64,000 nt of DNA from MFD04716-140 sp963703125 (GCA_963703125.1 OY969790.1:744001-808000), one strand, 5' to 3'. Positions 8,813 through 16,924 are shown, numbered from the stretch's first letter. The notes: generated by a model not told the origin, from the letters alone. Made by a program: numbers and translations.

Positions 8813-9408
8813 ATCGAGTAGACGGGTCCGCCCCTAAATAAGAACGGACTGCGCCTCTCACACCACCGTACGTACGGGTCTCGTATACGGCGGTTCGTAA
8901 GCCATCACTTCAAGGCTCTTTTCACCCTTGAAACTATCCCCTAGTTTAAGCATAGGCTATGAATCATCATTCCTATGCGAATTTTAAAGAGGATCACGTT
9001 CGGTCCTTCGTCGCTTGTGAGACCTCTGATTTTGCTATCAGCTCATTTCCAGCAACTACTATGACCTCTGCTGACTTCTCCATTGAGCTACACGTAGCTT
9101 TGGAGACCTCCCCAGGTAAGAACATCTTCTCTCACCCGATCCCTGCCGTATCTACATAGCTACCCTTTTGGTAATCGTTGGGCGTTACAATGATGTGCTT
9201 GCTTACCCAAGTAACTATGCCTCCGTATACGGTTCCTGTTCGTCAGTACCGAGTTTTGTAGTCTCGCTTCCTTCAGATGTAACTTCGCAGTTACCACCCT
9301 TGCGACTTACTAATGGTTCGAGGCGTTACCCCCGCCCATAAGGGACTTGCACCCTCTAGATTAATTAACTACATTTCTGTAGTTAAAAGATGCCCATGCT
9401 GGGCACAC
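8813..9408 (-). mobile_element. ORF-less group II intron, copy 4 (596 nt, divergent)
   Basis: The ends are the same as in the other copies, but the body has diverged in two places. In domain VI the stem is GTCCG/CGGAC (8826-8830, 8845-8849) instead of CTCCG/CGGAG, with a different loop. In another helix TAGCTAC (9157-9163) faces GTAACTA (9211-9217), where the other copies have TTAATGCAT facing ATGCATAA. Both sides changed together, so base pairing is kept. The copy splits the attC between cassettes 4 and 5. No maturase frame is present. Confidence 0.88.
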
Positions 9409-9534
9409 ACAATGTATATAAAAAATAGGCGAATCAGTAATAAAATAAAGGGTTTTGGCTCGTATCAAACTTGGTGCTTAACTGAAAGTTTTGTGCTTCG
9501 AAATCGCCTACTTTTCATATACTACCCGTTACCA
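9409..9534 (+). other. attC-like site between cassettes 4 and 5 (distal part)
   Basis: This 126-bp site resembles the one at 383-508 and shares the L'' (GTATATAAAAAATAGGCG) and L' (CGCCTACTTTTCATATAC) arms exactly. R' box GTTACCA is at 9528-9534. The R'' piece GGCTTATA lies before intron copy 4. Confidence 0.7.
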
Positions 9535-9552
9535 CACATAAAAACAGCATAA

Positions 9553-11250
9553 ATGATTATAAAGAAAATTTCAGCGAAAAATTATAGAAGTTTAGAGGAT
9601 ATTGAAATTGATTTCCATCCATATTACAATGCTCTTTCTGGGAAAAATAATTCCGGTAAATCTAATATAATAAGAGCCGTACTTTCATTTCTTACGCATA
9701 ATTATAGAATATATGCACAATATCAAACTGGGCCTATAAATTACAATTCTGACTACCCCTTTTGGAAAACTAAAGAAAAAAACAAGGAAAATATTACCAT
9801 CGAAATTCATTTGGAATTGGAAAGAGATAATGATGCGGGTCTATATAAGTTTATCCGTGAATTAATTTTTAAAGAGGAAGAGACTTCTGAAGTTGATAAG
9901 GAAATACTTCTCATTAAAGCAACAAATGAAGCCGATAAAAACAACGCAACCATTGAAATTTGGTTTGGTGAACACAATATTGAAGACGAATATAAAAGAG
10001 ACGAATTACTAAATAGAATAAGAAGCTCTGAAAGTGTTTTGTTTCATAATTCAACAGAAAACGATCCATATTTATTTAGATATCGAAGAAGAGACTCACT
10101 TTCTTCTTATTTAAATAATGAAGATTTAGAAACAATAACCCAAAAAAAACAGACACTTGAAAGTGCCGTAAAAAAGTCATTAAAAAAGCATCAAACAGAA
10201 TTTAGCACCCTTTTAGGTAGGTTAACAGAGAAATATGACGTTTCACTTGGGATTCCAAGTCTAAATATAGATAGGGAAAGTATAGAAATATCTTTAAAGG
10301 AAAAAGGCATTGAAGTTTCACTTGAAGATTGGGGTTCAGGGACGAAGAATAGAACTTTGATTTTATTAAACCTTATGAATGCTAAGAGAATTCAGGAATC
10401 CTTAAATCTTAATAAAAGATTAACCCCGATTGTGATTATTGAAGAGCCTGAAAGCTTTCTTCATCCATCTGCCCAGGCCGAATTTGGTAGAATCTTACAA
10501 GACATTGCCGCTGAGTTCAAAATCCAAATTTTAGTTGCTACTCATAGCCCATATTTACTCAGTCATAAAGAACCTAAAGCGAATCTCTTATTAGAAAGAG
10601 ACTTGAACAACAAAGACAAAGGCTCTAAATTAAGAGATACGGCAGGAGATAAATGGTATGAACCATTTGCACTTTCATTAGGTATCAGTGGTGATGATTT
10701 TGGACCATTAAAATCTACCATATTTAGTGAGAAAAGTGACATTATCTTAGTTGAAGGTACTTCCGATAAAGAATATTTTGAGCTTTTAAAAAAATCAAAG
10801 CACGGTAACAATAAACTTGATTTTAAAGGAGAAATTTTTCCGTACGGAGGAGCTGGAAATATAAAGAACAATATACTATTGAGGTTCATTAAAGATAGAT
10901 TCAAAAAATTCGTAGTTACTGTAGATTTAGATAAATATTCAGAGACAAAGAAGACCTTTCAATCTTTAGGATTGTGTGAAAACAAAGAGTTCATTGTAAT
11001 TGGGAAGAATGAAACAGGAAAGAAATGTATTGAAGGTCTAGTACCTCACTCATTATTGTCTAAAGTATATTCTGAGAATGTCGATTTAGTCCAACAATCA
11101 ATGGAAAACTCTGATGAAGGAAAAAATGCGAGATCTCAAATAAAAGCCAAAGTATTAGAAGCTTTTAAAGCTGAAGAGAATAGCGGTAACTTAGAAATTT
11201 TCAATGAATTTTATCCAATTGTAGGTAAGCTTAATAAGATATTTAAATAA
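9553..11250 (+). CDS. OLD-family ATP-dependent endonuclease (AAA ATPase plus TOPRIM)
   Basis: The protein is 565 aa. The N-terminal ABC/SMC-type ATPase has Walker A GKNNSGKS (residues 30-37), Walker B VIIEEPESFLHP near 294-304, and a switch His in ATHSPYLLS. The C-terminal TOPRIM domain has the conserved Glu in ILVEGTSDKEYF near 398-406 and VDLDKY near 456. OLD nucleases cut DNA and several act in phage exclusion or paired defence systems. No UvrD-like GajB or other partner follows: the stop is eleven bases before the next intron, so this is a solitary gene filling its cassette (TTACCACAC at the start, GTGTGGTA at the end). A phage-defence role is inferred from family and context. Confidence 0.85.
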   Translation: MIIKKISAKNYRSLEDIEIDFHPYYNALSGKNNSGKSNIIRAVLSFLTHNYRIYAQYQTGPINYNSDYPFWKTKEKNKENITIEIHLELERDNDAGLYKFIRELIFKEEETSEVDKEILLIKATNEADKNNATIEIWFGEHNIEDEYKRDELLNRIRSSESVLFHNSTENDPYLFRYRRRDSLSSYLNNEDLETITQKKQTLESAVKKSLKKHQTEFSTLLGRLTEKYDVSLGIPSLNIDRESIEISLKEKGIEVSLEDWGSGTKNRTLILLNLMNAKRIQESLNLNKRLTPIVIIEEPESFLHPSAQAEFGRILQDIAAEFKIQILVATHSPYLLSHKEPKANLLLERDLNNKDKGSKLRDTAGDKWYEPFALSLGISGDDFGPLKSTIFSEKSDIILVEGTSDKEYFELLKKSKHGNNKLDFKGEIFPYGGAGNIKNNILLRFIKDRFKKFVVTVDLDKYSETKKTFQSLGLCENKEFIVIGKNETGKKCIEGLVPHSLLSKVYSENVDLVQQSMENSDEGKNARSQIKAKVLEAFKAEENSGNLEIFNEFYPIVGKLNKIFK

Positions 11251-11261
11251 AACGTGTGGTA

Positions 11262-11854
11262 ATCGAGTAGACGGCTCCGCCATTGACTGACGGAGTGCGC
11301 CTCTCACACCACCGTACGTATGGGTCTCGTATACGGCGGTTCGTAATCCATCACTTCAAGGCTCTTTTCACCCTTGAAACTATCCCCTAGTTTAAGCATA
11401 GGCTATGAATCATCATTCCTATGCGAATTTTAAAGAGAATCACGTTCGGTCCTTCGTCGCTTGTGAGACCTCTGATTTTGCTATCAGCTCATTTCCAGCA
11501 ACTACTATGACCTCTGCTGACTTCTCCATTGAGCTACACGTAGCTTTGGAGACCTCCCCAGGTAAGAACATCTTCTTTCCCCCGATTCCTGCCTTATCTA
11601 CATTAATGCATCTTTTGTACTCGTTGGGCGTTACAATGATGTGCTTGCTTACCCATGCATAAATGCCTCTGTATACGGTTCCTGTTCGTCAGTACCGAGT
11701 TTTGTAGTCTCGCTTCCTTCAGATGTAACTTCGCAGTTACCACCCTTGCGACTTACTAATGGTTCGAGGCGTTACCCCCGCCCATAAGGGACTTGCACCC
11801 TCTAGATTAATTAACTACATTTCTGTAGTTAAAAGATGCCCATGCTGGGCACAC
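11262..11854 (-). mobile_element. ORF-less group II intron, copy 5 (593 nt)
   Basis: It is nearly identical to copies 2 and 3. One substitution lies in domain V (plus-strand CGTATGGG where others have CGTACGGG), turning a C-G pair of the distal helix into a C-A mismatch. Another changes CCGTATC to CTTATC further in. It splits the attC between the OLD cassette and the last cassette. No maturase frame is present. Confidence 0.87.
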
Positions 11855-11980
11855 ACAATGTATATAAAAAATAGGCGAATCAGCAGTAAAATCAATACTT
11901 TCAGCTTGTATCAAACTTTGTGCTTAACCGAAAGTTTCGTGCTTCGAAATCGCCTACTTTTCATTTACTAAACGTTAAAA
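11855..11980 (+). other. attC-like site between cassettes 5 and 6 (distal part)
   Basis: This is a 126-bp site close in sequence to those at 383 and 9409, including the GTATATAAAAAATAGGCG arm. It ends with a weak R' box GTTAAAA (11974-11980), which lacks the final pyrimidine of GTTRRRY. The R'' piece GTGTGGTA precedes intron copy 5. Confidence 0.65.
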
Positions 11981-11992
11981 AACAATTAGAAT

Positions 11993-12283
11993 CTGAAAAA
12001 AATCAAAACGGAAACAATCAATAAGGACTCCGCAGAATCGAATAAAAAAGAAATTAAACTATTCGCTTTAGTAATGTTTGTATTTACTATCGGAATGGCG
12101 TTCCTGGTTTTTTATGATGTTAGTGCTTGGTGGATATGGTATATTTATTTTGCGGTCTGGACTTTAATTGAAATCAAAATTGCAAAGAACATTAAATTGA
12201 AATGGTGGCATTGGGTCTTAGTGATTTTGGCCATAATTTCAGTTGACTGGATTGTTTTGGAACTAATTGAATATTTAAAATAG
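11993..12283 (+). CDS. Small cassette-encoded membrane protein, probable non-ATG start
   Basis: It gives 96 aa if read from CTG at 11993, or 69 aa from the first ATG at 12074. The frame is open back to a TAG just before 11993. The upstream part (LKKIKTETINKDSAESNKK) is hydrophilic and lysine-rich like a normal N-terminal tail, and the ATG at 12074 falls inside the first membrane segment. Starting there would remove that tail. Two to three Trp-rich hydrophobic segments follow. The original start may have been ATG mutated to CTG. It is the last cassette gene. Function unknown. Confidence 0.5.
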   Translation: MKKIKTETINKDSAESNKKEIKLFALVMFVFTIGMAFLVFYDVSAWWIWYIYFAVWTLIEIKIAKNIKLKWWHWVLVILAIISVDWIVLELIEYLK

Positions 12284-12295
12284 TAAAAACGAACC

Positions 12296-12420
12296 GCCAA
12301 TAATGCCTATACCCCATTGCTTCCCGTGGTTTGTCCTAATTTCCTATCTTAGGTTTCAATAAATCCTACCGGGTTGCGCCTGGGGTTTTAAAGCTACGGG
12401 GCATAGCCAGGGCCGTTGGC
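12296..12420 (+). other. Degenerate terminal attC-like palindrome
   Basis: GCCAAT followed by GCCTATACCCC at the left faces GGGGCATAGCC and GTTGGC at the right, giving an attC-like pair of nested arms about 125 bp apart. The boxes fit RYYYAAC and GTTRRRY imperfectly and do not match the start of the preceding cassette (GTTAAAA). I take it as an eroded end of the array. An unrelated hairpin is possible. No intron is inserted here. From 12421 to 12506 I see no gene. Confidence 0.4.
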
Positions 12421-12506
12421 AAACATATTGACCCGTCCTGAATAAAGGCTACATAATTTGAAATATGAGTTATAAAAATGACGATTCTCAATCTATTGAC
12501 AAACAA

Positions 12507-13787
12507 TTAAAAATCTATATTATGAAGTGCCTCAATGGTTTCATCCAAATCTGCATACGATAAGGCATCGTTGAGAAAATAACTTTCAAATGCGCTGGGC
12601 GGAAGGTAAATGCCTTGGTCCAACATACCATGAAAGTATTTTTTGAACCTTTCATTGTTTCCTTTGGAAGCGGATTTTAGATCCTGCACCGGCCCATCGG
12701 TAAAATGCAAGGAGATCATACTGCCATATCTATTTATTTGATAGGGGATCCTTTTTTCTTTCATCACATTGTCAAAGCCTTCATGCAGATGTTTGGTTTT
12801 ATCGGCCAAGCTTTCAAAGACTTCCGGTCTCTGATTCAATTCGGTAAGCATGGCCAATCCGGCACTCATCGCCAACGGGTTTCCGCTCAAGGTACCGGCT
12901 TGATAAACTGGTCCATCCGGTGCCAAATGGTCCATAATTTCCTGCCTGGCCGCAAATGCACCCACTGGAAGTCCACCTCCTATGACTTTTCCGAAAGTCA
13001 CAATATCCGCCTCAATGCCCAGAGCTTCTTGTGCACCGCCTTTTCCCAAACGGAATCCGGTCATAACTTCATCAAAAATTAGCAATATACCCTCTTGTGT
13101 ACACAACTCCCTGAGACCTTCCATAAATCCGTTCTTGGGGATGATACAGCCCATATTGCCTGCAACGGGTTCGATAATAATAGCCGCTATTTCACCTTTA
13201 TTGGCCTTGACCAATTTGGAAACCCCTTCCAAGTCATTATAGTCCGCCAATAGTGTATCTTTTGCGGTTCCTTGTGTAACTCCCGGACTATTTGGGCTAC
13301 CAAAAGTTATGGCCCCACTACCCGCTTGAATCAAAAAAGAATCTGAATGGCCGTGATAGCAACCGGCAAACTTTATGATCTTATCCTTCCTTGTAAATCC
13401 GCGCGCCAATCGCACAGCACTCATACAGGCTTCGGTACCACTGTTTACAAAGCGGATTTTATCAATATGGGGCACCATAGAAACAGCCAGCTTCGCGAGC
13501 TGTGTTTCAATTTCAGTTGGCATACCGAATGAAGTGCCTTTTTTGGCTTTTTCAATGACCGCGTTTATGACCGGTGCATGGGCATGCCCCAAAATCAACG
13601 GGCCCCATGAGGCAATATAATCAATGAAGCGATTACCGTCCTCATCATAAAGATAGGCCCCTTTCGCCTCTTTCACAAAAATGGGCGTACCCCCAACGGC
13701 TTTGAATGCCCTAACAGGGGAGTTCACTCCACCTGGGATATATTTTTTGGCCTCGGAGAATAAGGCACTACTTCTTTGGTAATTCAT
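12507..13787 (-). CDS. hemL: Glutamate-1-semialdehyde 2,1-aminomutase
   Basis: The protein is 426 aa, the normal length. This PLP enzyme converts glutamate-1-semialdehyde to 5-aminolevulinate in the C5 route of tetrapyrrole synthesis. Family signatures include the N-terminal PGGVNSPVRAF, SGTEACMSAVRLARG, FDEVMTGFR and the PLP-lysine segment TFGKVIGGGLPVGAF. Its ATG overlaps the stop of the upstream glucosaminidase gene by one base, so it is the last gene of a tightly packed minus-strand operon. It also marks the chromosomal flank of the integron array. Confidence 0.97.
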   Translation of the reverse strand: MNYQRSSALFSEAKKYIPGGVNSPVRAFKAVGGTPIFVKEAKGAYLYDEDGNRFIDYIASWGPLILGHAHAPVINAVIEKAKKGTSFGMPTEIETQLAKLAVSMVPHIDKIRFVNSGTEACMSAVRLARGFTRKDKIIKFAGCYHGHSDSFLIQAGSGAITFGSPNSPGVTQGTAKDTLLADYNDLEGVSKLVKANKGEIAAIIIEPVAGNMGCIIPKNGFMEGLRELCTQEGILLIFDEVMTGFRLGKGGAQEALGIEADIVTFGKVIGGGLPVGAFAARQEIMDHLAPDGPVYQAGTLSGNPLAMSAGLAMLTELNQRPEVFESLADKTKHLHEGFDNVMKEKRIPYQINRYGSMISLHFTDGPVQDLKSASKGNNERFKKYFHGMLDQGIYLPPSAFESYFLNDALSYADLDETIEALHNIDF

Positions 13788-14641
13788 TAGTTGTTGAATT
13801 TTTCAGTCTTTACCGTTAGTTCTTGGCCAACTGATATGTCATTGTCATACATGTAGTTCCACCGCTTTATATCATCCACGGAAACCGAATATCTTCTCGA
13901 AATGGAATACAATGTGTCCCCTTGTTTTACAATATGCACATTGTGGACTACCTCGTTGACCGCTACTTCTACAGGTTCCTTTTCCCCATATCCCTGACGG
14001 ACTATAAATCTATCATATTTTTGTAATTGGTACTTTTCTATAAGTTGTATCAATTTTTGAGGATAGCGCTTATCCGTGGCATACCCCGCCCTTTGAAGTC
14101 CAATGGCCCACGACTTGTAATCATCGTTCCGTAATTCAAAAAGGGAGGCATATCTTGATCTACTTGTTAAAAACAGGCTGTGGTCACGAAAGGAATACAT
14201 AGGATGGTTGTATTTTCGAAAACACTCGCCTTTCTCATCATCATCGTGAAAATCATAATCACCATCCCAACCCGTATGACATTTTATACCAAAATGGTTG
14301 TTGGTCTTTAAGGCCAGTTCCCCCTTTCCCAAACCACTCTCCAAAAGGCCTTGGGCCAACGTAATACTCGCAGGAATCCCATATGCTTTCATTTCCATTT
14401 GGGCTATTTCAGAAAAGGTTTTGATGTAATCCTCAACGGAAGACAACTCAAACCTTATGAATTTACCAGAATCCTCCGGCAATTCATATAAATCTTTCCC
14501 AGTTGCATTTTTAGATTCATATTTATTGGTCGCAACTTCAGATCTGGGTTTTTCACGATGTGAATTTGCCACACTTCTTTTGGCCTTGCACCCTATTAAG
14601 AAAGTACCCATGAGGGTGAAGAACATCAATTTTTTTAGCAT
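13787..14641 (-). CDS. GH73-type glucosaminidase lipoprotein with LysM domain
   Basis: The protein is 284 aa. It has a lipoprotein signal with lipobox LIGC, a short linker, then a mannosyl-glycoprotein endo-beta-N-acetylglucosaminidase-like domain (about residues 75-205; QGLLESGLGKG, NNHFGIKCH, YPQKLIQLIEKY) and a C-terminal LysM (VKQGDTLYSISRRYSVSVDDI). It probably trims peptidoglycan in the periplasm, the LysM binding the glycan. The start overlaps the end of the PLP-deaminase gene by seven bases and the stop overlaps hemL, which suggests cotranscription. Confidence 0.9.
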   Translation of the reverse strand: MLKKLMFFTLMGTFLIGCKAKRSVANSHREKPRSEVATNKYESKNATGKDLYELPEDSGKFIRFELSSVEDYIKTFSEIAQMEMKAYGIPASITLAQGLLESGLGKGELALKTNNHFGIKCHTGWDGDYDFHDDDEKGECFRKYNHPMYSFRDHSLFLTSRSRYASLFELRNDDYKSWAIGLQRAGYATDKRYPQKLIQLIEKYQLQKYDRFIVRQGYGEKEPVEVAVNEVVHNVHIVKQGDTLYSISRRYSVSVDDIKRWNYMYDNDISVGQELTVKTEKFNN

Positions 14642-15567
14642 ATTGAGAGCAATGGTAAATTTTTCTTTTTCAACTTTTGGTTCATTCCGGCAATACCTTG
14701 AAGGCCACCCGTGTGAATAGCCAAAATTTTAGAGTTACGAGGGAAATAGTCCTTTTTGATTAAATCCATAATTCCAAACATCATTTTCCCGGTATATATC
14801 GGGTCCAAGGGAATTCCAGTTTTTTCATAGAAATCATTTACGAAATTAATAAGTTCTTCCGAAACCTTGGCATATCCTCCAAAATGATAGTCGCTCAACA
14901 ATTCCCAGTTTTCTTTGCGTACAAATTTACAAATATCCCGGTTCAAAAAATTTCCTTTCAGTGCAGGGAATCCCAAAACACTTTGTGCTTCATTTGAAGC
15001 ATTGATTATTCCAGAGATAGTCCCGCCCGTGCCAACGGCACAGCAAACTACCTCAAAATTAGAATCCGTTGATAGTAAAATTTCCTCGCAACCTGCAATT
15101 GCAAGGGCATTTGTGCCGCCCTCTGGAAGAAGGTAAAATGGACCAAATTCTTCTTCCAATTCCCCAAGTAGTCCGGATTCCTCCTTTTTTCGATAGGCAT
15201 TTCTAGGGATAAATTTGAATTTCATGCCATTTTCATGGGCGAATTTCAAGGTTTTATTCTCCTGCCAAGAGGCAGAAAGTTCTTCACCTCTAATTACCCC
15301 AATTGTACTTAGCTTGTTTTTAAAACCCGCGTAGGCCGTTGCGGCTATATGGTTTGAATAGGCCCCTCCAAAGGTTAGCAAAGTTGAGTGACCTTCTTTT
15401 TTGGCTTGAAGCAAGTTGTATTTTAGTTTCCTGAATTTGTTCCCGGAAATGTATGGGTCTAACAAATCCTCCCTCTTGATTGTTAAGGAAACTTGCTTTT
15501 CAATCAACAATGGAAGTTGTACAATTTGATTTAAGATTTCCAATACCGCGGACTTTATAAAATCCAA
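14635..15567 (-). CDS. 1-aminocyclopropane-1-carboxylate deaminase/D-cysteine desulfhydrase family PLP enzyme
   Basis: The protein is 310 aa of fold type II PLP family. The PLP lysine lies in SGNKFRKLKY near residue 43, followed by FGGAYSNHIAATA and the phosphate-binding glycines in AVGTGGTISGI. Members deaminate ACC or desulfurate D-cysteine; sequence alone does not separate these. It overlaps its upstream and downstream neighbours on the minus strand. Confidence 0.88.
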   Translation of the reverse strand: MDFIKSAVLEILNQIVQLPLLIEKQVSLTIKREDLLDPYISGNKFRKLKYNLLQAKKEGHSTLLTFGGAYSNHIAATAYAGFKNKLSTIGVIRGEELSASWQENKTLKFAHENGMKFKFIPRNAYRKKEESGLLGELEEEFGPFYLLPEGGTNALAIAGCEEILLSTDSNFEVVCCAVGTGGTISGIINASNEAQSVLGFPALKGNFLNRDICKFVRKENWELLSDYHFGGYAKVSEELINFVNDFYEKTGIPLDPIYTGKMMFGIMDLIKKDYFPRNSKILAIHTGGLQGIAGMNQKLKKKNLPLLSIC

Positions 15568-15887
15568 AGATATTTAATAAAGCCGAAGGTGCTTCTTTCG
15601 GAAGTATAATCCAAATTCCTTTCATTGAAATAAGCCTCCCGTTCAAAACTAATATTCTTATAGCCTTTATAACTATCCCAATATAAAAGGGAACGGATCA
15701 ACCATTCAAGGACATATAGAACATAGAACGGAATTATAAGCAATTCTTGTTGTTGTTTTAGATGGATTTTCTCATGATTGATAAGAACTATATCATCCTT
15801 TAAGGAGTCATTTTTTAGAATAATAAATGGCCATAAAGAAAGACCCACGTAATTTTTATAGAAAAAATGTTTAAAGACTAATATCAT
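15555..15887 (-). CDS. Small conserved flavobacterial protein with HExxH motif
   Basis: The protein is 110 aa. HEKIHLKQQQE near residue 39 has the zinc-binding HExxH pattern of BlaR1/M56-type peptidases. One hydrophobic segment follows (IPFYVLYVLEWLI). It is shorter than any M56 enzyme, so it may be a minimal membrane-associated protease-like protein rather than an active peptidase. It is the first gene of the overlapping operon leading to hemL. Confidence 0.7.
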   Translation of the reverse strand: MILVFKHFFYKNYVGLSLWPFIILKNDSLKDDIVLINHEKIHLKQQQELLIIPFYVLYVLEWLIRSLLYWDSYKGYKNISFEREAYFNERNLDYTSERSTFGFIKYLWIL

Positions 15888-16101
15888 AGATTGGTTTTTA
15901 AACGGGGCAACTCAAAGTTAATTGTTAATATGGCCCTTTAAATGATAGCACACAGTTCTTGCCAACAATTGTACCAGATCGGTCAAAGTTCCTTATACTC
16001 TATAAAATATACTATTTTAAGAATTCCCATAGTATTTTATCAACAGATTTCCAGTAATTTTAAGGTCGAGATTAAAATATAGGTAGACAGCTCTGTCAAT
16101 A

Positions 16102-16260
16102 ATGAAAAAGATAATTTCACCCGAGGAAGGAGATTTTTATCTTTCTGAAGAAGGATATAGGGTTTTTACAAAACAGTATCATCTAAAAAGAGGATATTGC
16201 TGTGAAAGTGGCTGCCGGCATTGTCCTTATGGTTATAATCTAAAGACCAATTCACAATGA
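16102..16260 (+). CDS. DUF5522-like Cys-rich mini-protein
   Basis: The protein is 52 aa, from ATG at 16102 to TGA at 16260. The core YHLKRGYCCESGCRHCPYGY carries four cysteines (C33, C34, C38, C41) and a His in a CCx3CxxC pattern suited to metal binding. This small family is widespread in Bacteroidota as stand-alone genes or as a tail on larger proteins. Function unknown. It stands alone between the minus-strand hemL operon and the DUF4136 gene. Confidence 0.75.
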   Translation: MKKIISPEEGDFYLSEEGYRVFTKQYHLKRGYCCESGCRHCPYGYNLKTNSQ

Positions 16261-16330
16261 CGATTTAAATGCTTCGGCACGATTTTTGATTTTATTATGA
16301 AAAAATGAAGATTCTTTTTAACTAAAAAAA

Positions 16331-16897
16331 ATGGCTATGAAAAAATTAAAAATTGTTGCAGTGCCTTTGCTGCTATTGCTTATTTTAAGTTCGTGCACTT
16401 CCGTTAGGGTGCTTTCCGATTACGACAAGGATGCAAATTTTAACAACTATAAATCATATGCTTTTTATAAAACAGGCATTGACAAAGCCCAAATATCGGA
16501 TTTGGACAAGAAAAGAATTTTAAGGGCCATAGAAGCCGAAATGAGCTCAAAAGGTTTCGTGAAATCAGAAAATCCCGACCTTTTGATAAGCATTTTTACC
16601 AAGGAGAAAGAACAAGTTGACATTTACAATAATTATTGGGGCGGTGGCTTTTATGGCTGGGGATGGAGTCCTTTCTATTGGGGACCCGGTTGGGGCGGCA
16701 GCAATGTCAGTACCCGCACGGAAGGCTCATTATATATTGACTTAATAGACGCCAAGAACAAGGAATTGGTTTGGCAAGGTAAAGGCGTAGGTGGCTTAGG
16801 CTACAACGGCAATATTGACAAAAAAGAACAACGCATTCGGGAATTTGTGTCCGAAATCTTGCAGGTTTACCCTCCAAGTGCCAATGCGGGAAAATAA
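16331..16897 (+). CDS. DUF4136 family lipoprotein
   Basis: The protein is 188 aa; a second ATG six bases in (16337) is an equally plausible start. A lipoprotein signal ends in LSSC. The mature part shows DUF4136 features: FNNYKSYAFYK, LLISIFTKEK, a Gly/Trp-rich stretch (GGGFYGWGWSPFYWGPGWGG) and DAKNKELVWQGKG. It is probably an envelope lipoprotein of unknown role. A strong intrinsic terminator follows at 16925. Confidence 0.87.
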   Translation: MAMKKLKIVAVPLLLLLILSSCTSVRVLSDYDKDANFNNYKSYAFYKTGIDKAQISDLDKKRILRAIEAEMSSKGFVKSENPDLLISIFTKEKEQVDIYNNYWGGGFYGWGWSPFYWGPGWGGSNVSTRTEGSLYIDLIDAKNKELVWQGKGVGGLGYNGNIDKKEQRIREFVSEILQVYPPSANAGK

Positions 16898-16924
16898 TAT
16901 TCATACCATTGCAATAAATTATTG

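Noticed and set aside
9553..11250. Gabija GajA
   Set aside because: The ATPase-TOPRIM layout fits, but no UvrD-like GajB follows and the gene fills its cassette alone. Left as OLD family.
1..11980. CRISPR array
   Set aside because: The repeats are about 593 bp, separated by whole genes, with no short regular spacers and no cas genes.
12421..12506. Possible IS end (TGACCCGTCCTGAATAAAGG) beyond the array
   Set aside because: It vaguely recalls IS termini, but no transposase, second end or target duplication is visible.
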